Positions 52,556 to 60,984 of a stretch of 64,000 nucleotides of DNA are shown here, piece after piece. The DNA lies in the NCBI RefSeq assembly GCF_001689125.2, contig NZ_CP015405.2, positions 525,001 through 589,000 on the forward strand, in the 5' to 3' direction. The first letter of the stretch is position 1, and each line of letters begins with the position of its first letter. The position numbers and the translations under genes are program-made. Source of the stretch: Blautia pseudococcoides. GTDB taxonomy: Bacteria > Bacillota > Clostridia > Lachnospirales > Lachnospiraceae. Below the pieces are notes generated by a model, which was not told where the DNA came from, searched no databases, and saw only the letters and a program-made list of their open reading frames with translations.

Positions 52556-53422
52556 ATGGATATGTCCATTCGCTTTCCGCATCTGGGGATTTCACTGCCC
52601 CATGTGGGAAAAACAATCACAATTTTTGGCTTTGATATTGCCTACTACGGTATGGTTATCGCTCTGGCTATGATTGTGGGAATCTCCATTGCCTTGAAAG
52701 AGGCAAAGCGCACGGGACAAAACCCGGATACTTACCTGGACATGCTAATGATTACCATGGTAACTTCTGTAATTGGGGCAAGAGCCTTTTTTGTTATCTT
52801 TACTTGGGAAAACTATAAAGACGACCTGATACAGATATTCAATACCAGAAACGGCGGGCTGGCAATCTATGGGGGGATAATTGTCGGCGCTGTAACGGTT
52901 TACATTTTCGGCAGAGTAAAAAAGATGAATTTTCCGCTGACAGCGGACACCGTATGCATGGGACTTGTTGCAGGCCAGATCATCGGACGGTGGGGCAACT
53001 TTTTCAACCGGGAGGCCTTCGGCGGTTACACAGACGGGCTTCTCGCCATGCAGCTTCCTGTCTCCGCAGTCAGACAAAATGAAATTACCTCTGCCATGTG
53101 GGACCATCTGGTAACGATAGGCGGTGTGGAATACATCCAGGTTCATCCTACGTTCCTCTATGAGGGGCTGTGGAACCTGGGAGTCCTGCTGTTCCTCTTT
53201 TGGTTCCGTAAAAAGAAAAAATTCCAGGGAGAGCTGTTTTTATGCTACCTGGCAGGCTACGGAGCCGGGAGGTTTTGGATAGAAGGACTTCGTACGGATC
53301 AGCTTTTGATTCCGGGGATAGGATTCCCGGTGTCACAGGCATTATCCGCCGTTCTCGTGGTATGTTCCCTTTTGCTTATCGTACACAACAGGAGGAAGAG
53401 GTTGAAAGAACAAGGAGTGTAG
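52556..53422 (+). CDS. lgt: Prolipoprotein diacylglyceryl transferase
   Basis: The 288-residue membrane enzyme moves diacylglycerol from phosphatidylglycerol to the Cys of lipoprotein precursors. It has seven hydrophobic helices. The Lgt signature GRWGNFFNREAFG lies near residue 144, with GGLAIYGGIIVG and HPTFLYEGLWNL also present. AGGAGG lies nine bases before the ATG. The Spo0E-like small gene starts two bases after the stop. Confidence 0.96.
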   Translation: MDMSIRFPHLGISLPHVGKTITIFGFDIAYYGMVIALAMIVGISIALKEAKRTGQNPDTYLDMLMITMVTSVIGARAFFVIFTWENYKDDLIQIFNTRNGGLAIYGGIIVGAVTVYIFGRVKKMNFPLTADTVCMGLVAGQIIGRWGNFFNREAFGGYTDGLLAMQLPVSAVRQNEITSAMWDHLVTIGGVEYIQVHPTFLYEGLWNLGVLLFLFWFRKKKKFQGELFLCYLAGYGAGRFWIEGLRTDQLLIPGIGFPVSQALSAVLVVCSLLLIVHNRRKRLKEQGV

Positions 53423-53424
53423 CG

Positions 53425-53595
53425 ATGAGAGATAAAGAGTTAGAAATACGAATAGAAGACGCACGGCAGAGACTGGACAGAGCGATCACAGAAAATCGTG
53501 GTATGCAGACCATTATGGCACTCAGCCTGGTACTGGACCGTTTGATTGAAGAACATATTTGTATAAACCAGCAAAATGCAGAGCTTGTGGGCTAG
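53425..53595 (+). CDS. Spo0E-like small protein
   Basis: The 56-residue product is short, charged and helical: two helices, the first with RIEDARQRLDRAI and the second with SLVLDRLIEEHI. The second fits the Spo0E-like aspartyl-phosphate phosphatase signature SxxLDxLI. Family members dephosphorylate Spo0A-P and delay sporulation. GGAG lies seven bases before the ATG, and the gene begins two bases after lgt, so it is probably co-transcribed with lgt. The short length and single motif make the call moderate. Confidence 0.7.
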   Translation: MRDKELEIRIEDARQRLDRAITENRGMQTIMALSLVLDRLIEEHICINQQNAELVG

Positions 53596-53600
53596 CAGCA

Positions 53601-53624
53601 GTTCAGTCAAGCGGAACGGTTACG
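53601..53624. repeat. Possible solo end fragment of the dispersed repeat, copy C
   Basis: The left-end block GTTCAGTCA is followed directly by CGGAACGGTTAC-like right-end sequence, as if the element had lost its interior. The match is short, so it is tentative. Confidence 0.35.
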
Positions 53625-53665
53625 TGGGCCGCCCCGCCACCTCTGCCATATATTGGAAACTCTTA

Positions 53666-53725
53666 AAAAGAATCGGCAAAATGGCGTAAAATCATTGATT
53701 TTACGCCATTTTTCGATTCTTTTAA
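53666..53725 (+). terminator. Strong terminator after the lgt transcript
   Basis: An inner perfect stem (AAAATGGCGTAAAATC at 53678-53693 and its complement at 53697-53712) is extended by AAAAGAATCG/CGATTCTTTT (53666/53714), followed by AATATTT. It can act in both directions. Confidence 0.85.
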
Positions 53726-53750
53726 TATTTCTAAAGAATATATGTTCCCC

Positions 53751-53779
53751 TTGCTTTTTTCCCGGTTGTGTTATAGAAT
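53751..53779 (+). promoter_or_regulatory. Promoter of the mraZ operon
   Basis: TTGCTT (53751-53756) and TAGAAT (53774-53779) are 17 bases apart. The operator repeats begin ten bases after the -10 element. Confidence 0.68.
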
Positions 53780-53788
53780 GGGCATGTA

Positions 53789-53838
53789 AGTGGTAGAAAG
53801 TGGTGAAAAGTGGTGGCAAATGGGGGGCTAGTGGCAGA
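53789..53838 (+). promoter_or_regulatory. MraZ operator: five 10-base repeats
   Basis: The sequence shows AGTGGTAGAA, AGTGGTGAAA, AGTGGTGGCA, AATGGGGGGC and TAGTGGCAGA in tandem with a 10-base period. MraZ is known to bind tandem TGG-containing repeats upstream of its own gene; position just after the -10 element fits autorepression. Confidence 0.78.
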
Positions 53839-53906
53839 AGCACCCGTTGTCCCATGGAGGGTGCGAAGGGGAGACTCGCATCTTCACGAAAGAAGGTGAC
53901 ATTCAT

Positions 53907-54338
53907 ATGTTCATGGGAGAGTATAGTCATACGATCGACGCAAAAGGGAGACTGATCATTCCGGCTAAGTTCCGGGAAGAATTAGGCGAAGATTTTGTGC
54001 TGACCAAAGGTCTGGATGGTTGTCTGTCTATTTACCCGAACAATGAATGGAAGGATTTCGAGGAAAAGCTGAAAGCTTTACCGCTTAATGATAAAAATGC
54101 AAGGGCCTTCGTACGTTTTTTTGTTTCCAGTGCAACACAATGTGAACTGGACAAGCAGGGGAGAATTCTCGTACCGGGAACGCTGCGGGAGTTTGCTGGT
54201 CTGTCGAAGGATGTGGTGCTCACAGGAAACCTCACCAGGATTGAAATCTGGAGCAAGGAAAAATGGATGGAGAACAGCAATTGTGAAGATATGGATGCCA
54301 TTGCAGAAGGGATGCAGGCAATGGGTATCTTAATATAA
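53907..54338 (+). CDS. mraZ: Transcriptional regulator MraZ
   Basis: The 143-residue protein consists of two SpoVT/AbrB-like domains (about 1-60 and 80-130): [26 protein letters not shown] and [21 protein letters not shown]. It represses its own dcw operon. ATG 53907 with AAGGTGA upstream gives the family N-terminus; an ATG at 53847 in the same frame lies in the leader. rsmH follows after 22 bases. Confidence 0.95.
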   Translation: MFMGEYSHTIDAKGRLIIPAKFREELGEDFVLTKGLDGCLSIYPNNEWKDFEEKLKALPLNDKNARAFVRFFVSSATQCELDKQGRILVPGTLREFAGLSKDVVLTGNLTRIEIWSKEKWMENSNCEDMDAIAEGMQAMGILI

Positions 54339-54360
54339 TTGCAGGAAGGTCGAGGAAACT

Positions 54361-55305
54361 ATGGAATTTAAACACAAATCCGTATTGTTAGAAGAGACGA
54401 TCCGGAATCTGAAGGTAAAACCGGATGGGATTTATGTTGACGGAACGTTAGGAGGCGGCGGTCACGCCTATGAGGTGTGCCGGCAATTATCTGCCAAGGG
54501 GAGCTTGATAGGTATAGATCAAGACGAAGCTGCAATCGAAGCTGCGGGTGAGCGGTTACAGGAATTTGGAGACAGAGTTACGATCATCCGCAGCAACTAT
54601 TGCAACATGAAAAAAGAACTGCAGAAAATAGGAATCTCGTCTGTGGACGGGATCGTGCTTGATTTGGGTGTTTCGTCCTACCAGCTAGACAACGCGGAGC
54701 GTGGGTTTACCTACAGGGAGGACGTGCCCCTGGATATGCGTATGGACCGAAGAGGAAGCCGTACCGCAAAAGACATTGTAAACACTTATACTGAAAACGA
54801 ACTGTATCGTGTGCTCCGGGACTATGGGGAAGAGAAATTTGCTAAGAAAATCGCCAGGAATATCTGTACGGCGAGGATGGACAAGCCCATAGAGACTACC
54901 GGGGAACTGATTGAACTAATAAAACAGTCCATTCCCATGAAAATGAGAGCAGTGGGAGGACATCCTGCGAAAAAAACATTTCAGGCAATTCGTATTGAGC
55001 TGAATCAGGAACTGGAAGTCTTGAGAAATTCCCTGGATGATATGATTGAACGATTAAATGATGGCGGACGTATCTGCATTATCACGTTCCATTCTTTAGA
55101 AGACCGCATAGTAAAGACTAATTTTAAGAGGAATGAGAACCCATGCACATGTCCGCCTGATTTTCCGGTCTGCGTGTGCGGGAAAAAGCCGATGGGTAAA
55201 GTCATAACCAGGAAACCAATACTTCCGGATGAGGAGGAGATTGCTGTAAATAAGCGTTCCAAGAGCGCAAAGCTGCGCGTCTTTGAACGGACTGGAAATG
55301 AATAG
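54361..55305 (+). CDS. rsmH: 16S rRNA (cytosine-1402-N4)-methyltransferase
   Basis: The 314-residue methyltransferase starts [13 protein letters not shown], has the SAM motif [16 protein letters not shown] near residue 30, and [30 protein letters not shown] near 101-130. The C-terminal part has HSLEDRIVK and [33 protein letters not shown] sequence. It methylates C1402 in the ribosomal P site. The gene is in its standard place after mraZ. AGGTCGAGG lies before the ATG. Confidence 0.96.
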   Translation: MEFKHKSVLLEETIRNLKVKPDGIYVDGTLGGGGHAYEVCRQLSAKGSLIGIDQDEAAIEAAGERLQEFGDRVTIIRSNYCNMKKELQKIGISSVDGIVLDLGVSSYQLDNAERGFTYREDVPLDMRMDRRGSRTAKDIVNTYTENELYRVLRDYGEEKFAKKIARNICTARMDKPIETTGELIELIKQSIPMKMRAVGGHPAKKTFQAIRIELNQELEVLRNSLDDMIERLNDGGRICIITFHSLEDRIVKTNFKRNENPCTCPPDFPVCVCGKKPMGKVITRKPILPDEEEIAVNKRSKSAKLRVFERTGNE

Positions 55306-55334
55306 GCAAAGAAATCTGAATCGGGGTTGATTTC

Positions 55335-55817
55335 ATGAAAAAAGTATCCGGGAGAGAGGGATATGACAGCAGAAAAGTAAATAGAGGCACCGGGTATTAT
55401 GTGGATGGGAACACGGTCCGCCGTGTGGAGGAAGTACCCCAGCGTAAAAAGAAGCAGGTTAGCGCAGCCGCGCAGAAGAACAGAGCCAGGAACATGCAGA
55501 TGAGCAGAGGGTATGTGATGTTTTTGGCAGTTATGTGTGTGGCTGTCTTATTTGCCTGCGTACATTTTCTGAAACTGAAATCCGAACTGACAGAGCAGAA
55601 GAGCCAGCTTACCGCAGAGGAACTAAAGTACAGTCAGTTAAAGGCAGAGAATGATGCGTACTACAGTGAGACGATTTCCAGTGTGGATCTGGATGCGATC
55701 AGGAAAAAAGCCATCGAGGAGCTGGGAATGAAATTTCCCACCGAGGATCAGATCAAGCATTATACACCGGGCGGCAGCAGCTATGTGAGACAGTATCAGG
55801 ATGTGCCGGAGCAGTGA
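55335..55817 (+). CDS. ftsL: Cell division protein FtsL-like
   Basis: The 160-residue protein has a basic cytoplasmic N-terminus of about 55 residues (RRVEEVPQRKKKQ), one membrane helix (GYVMFLAVMCVAVLFACVHFL, about 56-76) and an extracytoplasmic coiled coil (LKSELTEQKSQLTAEELKYSQLKAEND) ending in a leucine-poor tail. This is the plan of FtsL, which links FtsQ/DivIB and FtsI in the divisome. Sequence conservation in FtsL is low; place between rsmH and the PBP genes supports the name. Confidence 0.82.
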   Translation: MKKVSGREGYDSRKVNRGTGYYVDGNTVRRVEEVPQRKKKQVSAAAQKNRARNMQMSRGYVMFLAVMCVAVLFACVHFLKLKSELTEQKSQLTAEELKYSQLKAENDAYYSETISSVDLDAIRKKAIEELGMKFPTEDQIKHYTPGGSSYVRQYQDVPEQ

Positions 55818-55845
55818 TGGTACATAGGACAAAGCAGGTGATAGA

Positions 55846-57969
55846 GTGAATAAACAGGAATCAAAAAAAAGGAAAATGACAGGCACCATGAAGAAAAAGC
55901 TGGCGGGATTGTTTGTATTGATTCTGCTGGCTTTGGTGTTTCTGGTTATTGGAATTACCATTATCAATGCCAAGAGCGGTGACAAATACACAAAGCAGGT
56001 GCTGGCCCAGTCCCAGCAGCAGTATGACAGCACCACCATCCCCTACAAACGGGGAGATATCCTGGACCGGAGCGGAAATATCCTGGCTACCAGTATTAAG
56101 GTGTACAATGTGATCCTGGACTGCCAGGTGGTGAATTCCAATGAGGATTACAAGGAACCCACAAAACAGGCATTGTCCGAATATCTGGGAATTGATGGGG
56201 ATACCGTGGAGGAACTGCTCACCAGTGAGGAGACAAAAGAAAGTCCCTATCAGATTTTGAAAAAGCAGATCTCCATGGATGAAAAAAAGAACTTTGAAAA
56301 GATGACAGAGATCCCGGCGGATGAAGAGGAGGCCAAGGCGCTCTCCAAGGAGGAGATATCACGCAGGAACAACACCCAGGGCGTGTGGTTTGAGGAAGAT
56401 TATAAGAGAACCTATCCCCTGAATGAACTGGCATGTAACGTGATCGGATTTACTTATTCCGGCAACACGGCGGACTGGGGACTGGAGGGGTATTACAACA
56501 GTACACTGAACGGGACGGATGGAAGAAAAATTGGTTATTTCAACGATGATGCATCCCTGGAGCAGAATATCATTGACCCTGTCAACGGAAACAGCCTGGT
56601 CACCACTTTGGATGTGAATATTCAGAGCGTGGTGGACAAATACATCGAAGCTTTTATGGAGAATCTGAAGGACGGCCCTAATACAGATTACCGGGGTGCC
56701 AAGAATATAGGTGTGATCGTGGCTAACCCCCAGAATGGGGAAATCCTGGCTATGGGAAGCAATGATCCCTATGATCTGAACAAGCCCAGGGATTTGACCG
56801 CCCGGTATTCAGACGATGAGATCAAGGCCATGAATGATGACCAGACAAAAGATGCCCTTTACAAAATGTGGAGAAATTACTGTATTACAGACGCCTATGA
56901 ACCGGGGTCTGTTGTGAAGCCCATCACTGTGGCATCCGCTCTTGAATCCGGCAGTATCACAGAGGAAGACACGTTTGTGTGCGACGGCGGAGAACAGGTA
57001 GCTGACCGGTATATCAACTGTGCGGTCTATCCCGATACCCACGGGACAGAGACTGTGGGGGAAGCTATCCAAAATTCCTGCAATGATGCCCTGATGGCCA
57101 TCGGAAGGAAAATGGGAAGGGAGACTATGCTTTCGTACCAGGATAAATTCAATTTTGGGACAAGGACAGGGATCGACCTTCCGGGAGAGGGTACGGGCAT
57201 TCTCTTCAGCTTAGACAACATGTTTGACACGGAGCTGGCAACCACCACCTTCGGACAGGGATTTACCTGTACCATGATTCAGGAGATCGCAGCCATCAGT
57301 GCCTGTATCAACGGCGGCACGTATTACCAGCCCCACCTGGTGAAAGAGATCAGGGACCAGGACAGCAATACCATCAAGAGCATCAGCGGGAATGTCTTAA
57401 AAGAAGTGATCTCCCAGGAAGTCTCTGCGGATATACGAAAATACATGGGCATGAGTATCGAAAACGGTACCAGCCAGACAGCCAAGATCCCGGGTTATTC
57501 CATGGGCGGCAAGACAGGGACCGCTGAGAAGGTTCCCAGGGGAAATCATAAATATCTGGTATCTTTTGTGGGATTCGCGCCCCTTGACAACCCTCAGGTT
57601 GTGATTTACGTGGTGGTGGATGAACCCAATGTGGAGGAGCAGGCCAGCAGTACCTATGCGCAGTATATTGCCCAGGCAGTTCTCTCGGAGATTTTCCCGT
57701 ATCTGAACATTTATCCGGACCAGGAGACGGACCAGAAGCTTCAGCTCTGGGATGAATTTACAGGGACCACACGGATGGATGAGAGCGTGAACGGGGAGGA
57801 CGGCAACGGTCCTTCAGGCGTAGTCATTGACGGTACGGAAAATCCGGACATGCCGGAACCGCCCCAGGATGATGCAGAGGAGGAGCTTGATCACAATGAT
57901 GCCCAGAGCGACGGTATCACAAATGAGGATGCCGGCTTTGACGATGAGGACTACAACGGGGAAGAATAA
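55846..57969 (+). CDS. Class B penicillin-binding protein (FtsI/PBP2-like) with acidic C-terminal tail
   Basis: The 707-residue transpeptidase crosslinks peptidoglycan during division or sporulation. One membrane helix (about 18-42) precedes the PBP dimerisation domain (about 60-260) and the transpeptidase domain (about 285-620). Active-site motifs are intact: SVVK in YEPGSVVKPIT near 354, SCN near 411, and KTG in GGKTGTAEK near 555. The last 70 residues (about 640-707) are rich in Asp, Glu and Pro and have no PASTA repeat. The GTG start is preceded by AGGTGA. A strong terminator separates it from the second PBP gene, so the cluster is split into two transcripts here. Confidence 0.9.
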   Translation: MNKQESKKRKMTGTMKKKLAGLFVLILLALVFLVIGITIINAKSGDKYTKQVLAQSQQQYDSTTIPYKRGDILDRSGNILATSIKVYNVILDCQVVNSNEDYKEPTKQALSEYLGIDGDTVEELLTSEETKESPYQILKKQISMDEKKNFEKMTEIPADEEEAKALSKEEISRRNNTQGVWFEEDYKRTYPLNELACNVIGFTYSGNTADWGLEGYYNSTLNGTDGRKIGYFNDDASLEQNIIDPVNGNSLVTTLDVNIQSVVDKYIEAFMENLKDGPNTDYRGAKNIGVIVANPQNGEILAMGSNDPYDLNKPRDLTARYSDDEIKAMNDDQTKDALYKMWRNYCITDAYEPGSVVKPITVASALESGSITEEDTFVCDGGEQVADRYINCAVYPDTHGTETVGEAIQNSCNDALMAIGRKMGRETMLSYQDKFNFGTRTGIDLPGEGTGILFSLDNMFDTELATTTFGQGFTCTMIQEIAAISACINGGTYYQPHLVKEIRDQDSNTIKSISGNVLKEVISQEVSADIRKYMGMSIENGTSQTAKIPGYSMGGKTGTAEKVPRGNHKYLVSFVGFAPLDNPQVVIYVVVDEPNVEEQASSTYAQYIAQAVLSEIFPYLNIYPDQETDQKLQLWDEFTGTTRMDESVNGEDGNGPSGVVIDGTENPDMPEPPQDDAEEELDHNDAQSDGITNEDAGFDDEDYNGEE

Positions 57970-58051
57970 GCATGGCTGTCTCGGGAGCAAGGGAGCACCT
58001 GGCGGGACAGTGGAAGGCTGAACTGTTACAAGCCGGATGCTTAATGAAAGC

Positions 58052-58100
58052 GGAATGCGGTGCAGATGAGAAATCTGTGCAGCATTCCCTTCTTTTTTTT
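58052..58100 (+). terminator. Rho-independent terminator inside the division cluster
   Basis: A 16-pair stem (58052-58067 with 58073-58088; one mismatch, two G-U pairs) with loop GAGAA is followed by CTTCTTTTTTTT. It lies between the two PBP genes and is not followed by a promoter I can recognise. Confidence 0.83.
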
Positions 58101-58148
58101 ACGGGGCAGTGCATATATTTATAAGGATAAGCTGCAGGGGAACCGGGA

Positions 58149-59873
58149 ATGAAAAAAAACAGGACGTACCACAAGAAGAAGACAGTGATCGTGTTTGCCG
58201 CCTGTGTGCTGATGCTTGCAGGACTTATGGGCCGAATGGTCTATCTCATGGTGATAAAGTCTGATTACTATGCAAAAAAGGCAGAGCAGCTCCACGAGAG
58301 GGAGCGTGACATCAAGGCAGCCAGAGGCAGGATCATTGACGCAAAGGGGGAGATCCTGGCGGATAATAAAGCGGTATGCACCATATCCGTCATTCACAGC
58401 CAGGTAAAGGAACCGGATAAGATCATTGCCATGCTGCAAAAGGAGCTGGGGCTTTCTGAGGAGACAGCCAGAAAAAGAGTGGAGAAGGTTTCTTCCATTG
58501 AAAAGGTCAAGACAAATGTGGAGAAAGAAGTAGGGGACAGGATACGGGAATACGGCCTTGCAGGTGTCAAGGTGGACGAGGATTTTAAACGGTATTATCC
58601 CTGCAACGAACTGGCCTCCAAGGTACTTGGATTTACAGGGGGAGACAACCAGGGGATCATTGGGCTGGAGGTGTGGTATGATGACATTTTAAAAGGCATA
58701 GACGGCAAAATACTCACCACCACGGATGCCAGAGGCGTGGAGATTGACGAGCTGGGGGAAAGCCGTGTGGAACCGGTGGCAGGATATGACCTGCACATCA
58801 GCCTGGACAAAAATATCCAGATGTATGCACAGCAGGCGGCAGAGAAAGTTATGGAGGAAAAGCAGGCAGATGCCGTCTCCATTTTGTTCATAAATCCCCA
58901 GAACGGAGAGATCTACGCAGATGTAAATGTACCGGAATTTAATCTCAACGAACCGTTCACGCTGAACACCGATGCAGACACCTCGGGCATGACAGACAAG
59001 GAAAAACAGGATGCCTGTAACCAGATGTGGAGAAATCTGACCATCAACGATACCTATGAGCCGGGTTCCACCTTTAAGATCATCACCATGGCAGCAGGAC
59101 TTTCCGAGGGGGTGGTCAGCATGGAGGATACCTTTTCCTGTCCCGGATTTAAAATTGTGGAGGACAGGAGGATCCACTGCCATAAGAGGACAGGGCACGG
59201 GGCTGAAAACTTTGTACAGGGCGCTATGAACTCCTGCAACCCGGTATTCATCGAGGTGGGGCTTCGGCTGGGCGTGGATAATTACTATAAGTATTTTAAA
59301 CAATTCGGACTGCTCAAGAAGACCGGGATTGACCTTCCGGGGGAAGCTGCCACCATCATGCATAAAAAATCCAATATCGGGCAGGTGGAGCTTGCCACTA
59401 TTTCCTTTGGCCAGTCTTTCCAGATCACTCCGATCCAGCTTGCCACCACAGTGAGTTCCATCATCAATGGCGGTAACCGGATCACCCCTCATTTTGGAGT
59501 CAAGGTGACAGATGAGGACGGAAATCTGGTAGAGACGCTGAAGTATCCTGTGGAGAAAGGCGTGGTAACAGAAGAGGTTTCCGAGGAGGTGCGCTATATC
59601 CTGGAAAAAGTAGTATCGGAAGGTTCCGGTAAGAATGCCGCCATTGAGGGCAGAACCATTGGAGGCAAAACAGCCACATCCCAGACACTGCCCAGAAGTG
59701 CCAACCGGTATATCTCTTCCTTCCTGGGATTTACACCGGCTGAAACACCTCAAATACTGGGAATCTGCCTGATCCACGACCCCCAGGGTGTCTATTACGG
59801 CGGAACCATAGCGGCCCCGGTCATCCGGGATATCTACGAGAATATTCTTCCCTATATGGGGATTGAAGGCTGA
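58149..59873 (+). CDS. Class B penicillin-binding protein (SpoVD/FtsI-like) with KTA motif
   Basis: The 574-residue protein has one N-terminal membrane helix (about 14-36), a dimerisation domain with RGRIIDAKGEILADN, and a transpeptidase domain (about 240-565). The active-site Ser is in PGSTFKIIT near 307 and SCN lies in MNSCNPVFIE near 362. The third motif reads GGKTATSQ near 505 where KTGT is standard, which is a change at the oxyanion-side glycine. The sequence is otherwise well conserved (SFGQSFQITPIQLATTVSSIINGG), so it is probably active. There is no C-terminal PASTA domain. It follows a strong terminator and may be expressed from its own promoter, possibly in sporulation. Confidence 0.88.
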   Translation: MKKNRTYHKKKTVIVFAACVLMLAGLMGRMVYLMVIKSDYYAKKAEQLHERERDIKAARGRIIDAKGEILADNKAVCTISVIHSQVKEPDKIIAMLQKELGLSEETARKRVEKVSSIEKVKTNVEKEVGDRIREYGLAGVKVDEDFKRYYPCNELASKVLGFTGGDNQGIIGLEVWYDDILKGIDGKILTTTDARGVEIDELGESRVEPVAGYDLHISLDKNIQMYAQQAAEKVMEEKQADAVSILFINPQNGEIYADVNVPEFNLNEPFTLNTDADTSGMTDKEKQDACNQMWRNLTINDTYEPGSTFKIITMAAGLSEGVVSMEDTFSCPGFKIVEDRRIHCHKRTGHGAENFVQGAMNSCNPVFIEVGLRLGVDNYYKYFKQFGLLKKTGIDLPGEAATIMHKKSNIGQVELATISFGQSFQITPIQLATTVSSIINGGNRITPHFGVKVTDEDGNLVETLKYPVEKGVVTEEVSEEVRYILEKVVSEGSGKNAAIEGRTIGGKTATSQTLPRSANRYISSFLGFTPAETPQILGICLIHDPQGVYYGGTIAAPVIRDIYENILPYMGIEG

Positions 59874-59942
59874 TCCTGACCGTGGATGGAATAGTTACGG
59901 TTGATAATTGAGGACAAAAGCTTTATACTAATGGAAGTATGG

Positions 59943-59971
59943 CGGCAGCCCTGTCAGCTGGCGGGCTGCCG
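59943..59971 (+). other. GC-rich hairpin before mraY
   Basis: CGGCAGCCC (59943-59951) pairs with GGGCTGCCG (59963-59971), with an 11-base loop. No T-run follows. It lies in the 135-base gap between the second PBP gene and mraY. Confidence 0.45.
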
Positions 59972-60008
59972 TGCATGGATAAAAAAATACATAAAAATGA
60001 GGTGTGTT

Positions 60009-60968
60009 ATGACAGAGTATAAGATGGTACTGCCTGTACTGACAGCATTTATAGTCAGTGTGGTTCTGGGGCCTATCATTATCCCCTATTTACGAAAGCT
60101 GAAAATGGGACAGACCGAGAGGGAGAATGGTGTACAGTCTCATCTGAAAAAGGCGGGGACACCCACCATGGGAGGGATCATATTTCTGCTTTCCACAGTG
60201 GTCACTTCCCTGTTTTATGTGAAGGATTATCCCAAGATCATCCCCGTGCTGTTTCTGACACTGGGATTCGGGCTGATCGGCTTTTGGGATGATTATTTAA
60301 AAGTGGTCCTTCGGCGCTCAGACGGGCTTCTCGCCTGGCAGAAGATGCTGTGCCAGCTTGTGGTGACAGGCATATTTGCGTTTTATCTGATGAAATTCAC
60401 GGATGTATCCATGACGATCAAGGTGCCGTTTGCAGCAGGCTATGAGATAAATCCGGGATTTTTGACCATCCCCCTCTTGTTTTTTGTGGTCATCGGCACG
60501 GTGAACGGCGTGAATTTTACAGACGGCCTGGATGGACTTGCCTCCTCGGTGACGATCATGGTTGCCACCTTCTTTTCCGTGGTTGCCATTGGGACAAAGA
60601 GTGGGATTGAGCCGATCACCTGTGCGGTGGTGGGTGCCCTCATGGGATTTCTGCTTTTCAATGTCTATCCGGCGAAGATTTTTATGGGGGACACAGGTTC
60701 CCTGGCTCTGGGCGGATTTGTGGCAGGTACGGCGTATATGCTGCAGATGCCTTTATTTTTGCTGATCGTGGGCCTGATCTATGTGGTGGAGGTGCTCTCT
60801 GTAATGATACAGGTGACTTACTTTAAGATATCCCACGGCAAACGGATTTTCAAAATGGCGCCTATCCACCATCATTTTGAGTTGTGTGGCTGGTCCGAAA
60901 CCAGGGTGGTAGCCGTATTCTCCATTATTACGGCCATTCTGTGCCTGATCGCACTGCTGGCATTATAA
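60009..60968 (+). CDS. mraY: Phospho-N-acetylmuramoyl-pentapeptide-transferase
   Basis: The 319-residue polytopic membrane enzyme transfers phospho-MurNAc-pentapeptide from UDP to undecaprenyl phosphate, giving lipid I. Ten or so helices alternate with the family motifs: GTPTMGGIIF near 47, the Asp pair GFWDDYLKV near 90, NFTDGLDGLASS near 170, MGDTGSLALGG near 225 and APIHHHFELCGW near 290. The frame is open from 59901, but ATG 60009 has GAGG six bases upstream and gives the standard length. murD follows 16 bases downstream. murE and murF, often found just before mraY, are missing here. Confidence 0.96.
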   Translation: MTEYKMVLPVLTAFIVSVVLGPIIIPYLRKLKMGQTERENGVQSHLKKAGTPTMGGIIFLLSTVVTSLFYVKDYPKIIPVLFLTLGFGLIGFWDDYLKVVLRRSDGLLAWQKMLCQLVVTGIFAFYLMKFTDVSMTIKVPFAAGYEINPGFLTIPLLFFVVIGTVNGVNFTDGLDGLASSVTIMVATFFSVVAIGTKSGIEPITCAVVGALMGFLLFNVYPAKIFMGDTGSLALGGFVAGTAYMLQMPLFLLIVGLIYVVEVLSVMIQVTYFKISHGKRIFKMAPIHHHFELCGWSETRVVAVFSIITAILCLIALLAL

Positions 60969-60984
60969 GAAAGGAAGAAGAGAA

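Larger units (their letters stand above)
53596..53906. other. Intergenic region before the division cluster
   Basis: In these 311 bases are, in order: a short fragment of the dispersed repeat (53601-53624), a long terminator hairpin (53666-53723), the mraZ promoter (53751-53779) and the MraZ operator repeats (53789-53838). No gene is supported. Confidence 0.7.

Noticed and set aside
57970..58050. Further copy of the dispersed repeat
   Set aside because: Short similar words (CTGAAC, GTTACA, CCGGATGC) occur but in a different order and spacing.
58100..58148. Sporulation sigma factor promoter before the second PBP gene
   Set aside because: A CATATATT resembles a sigma-E -10 element, but I found no matching -35 element at the right distance.
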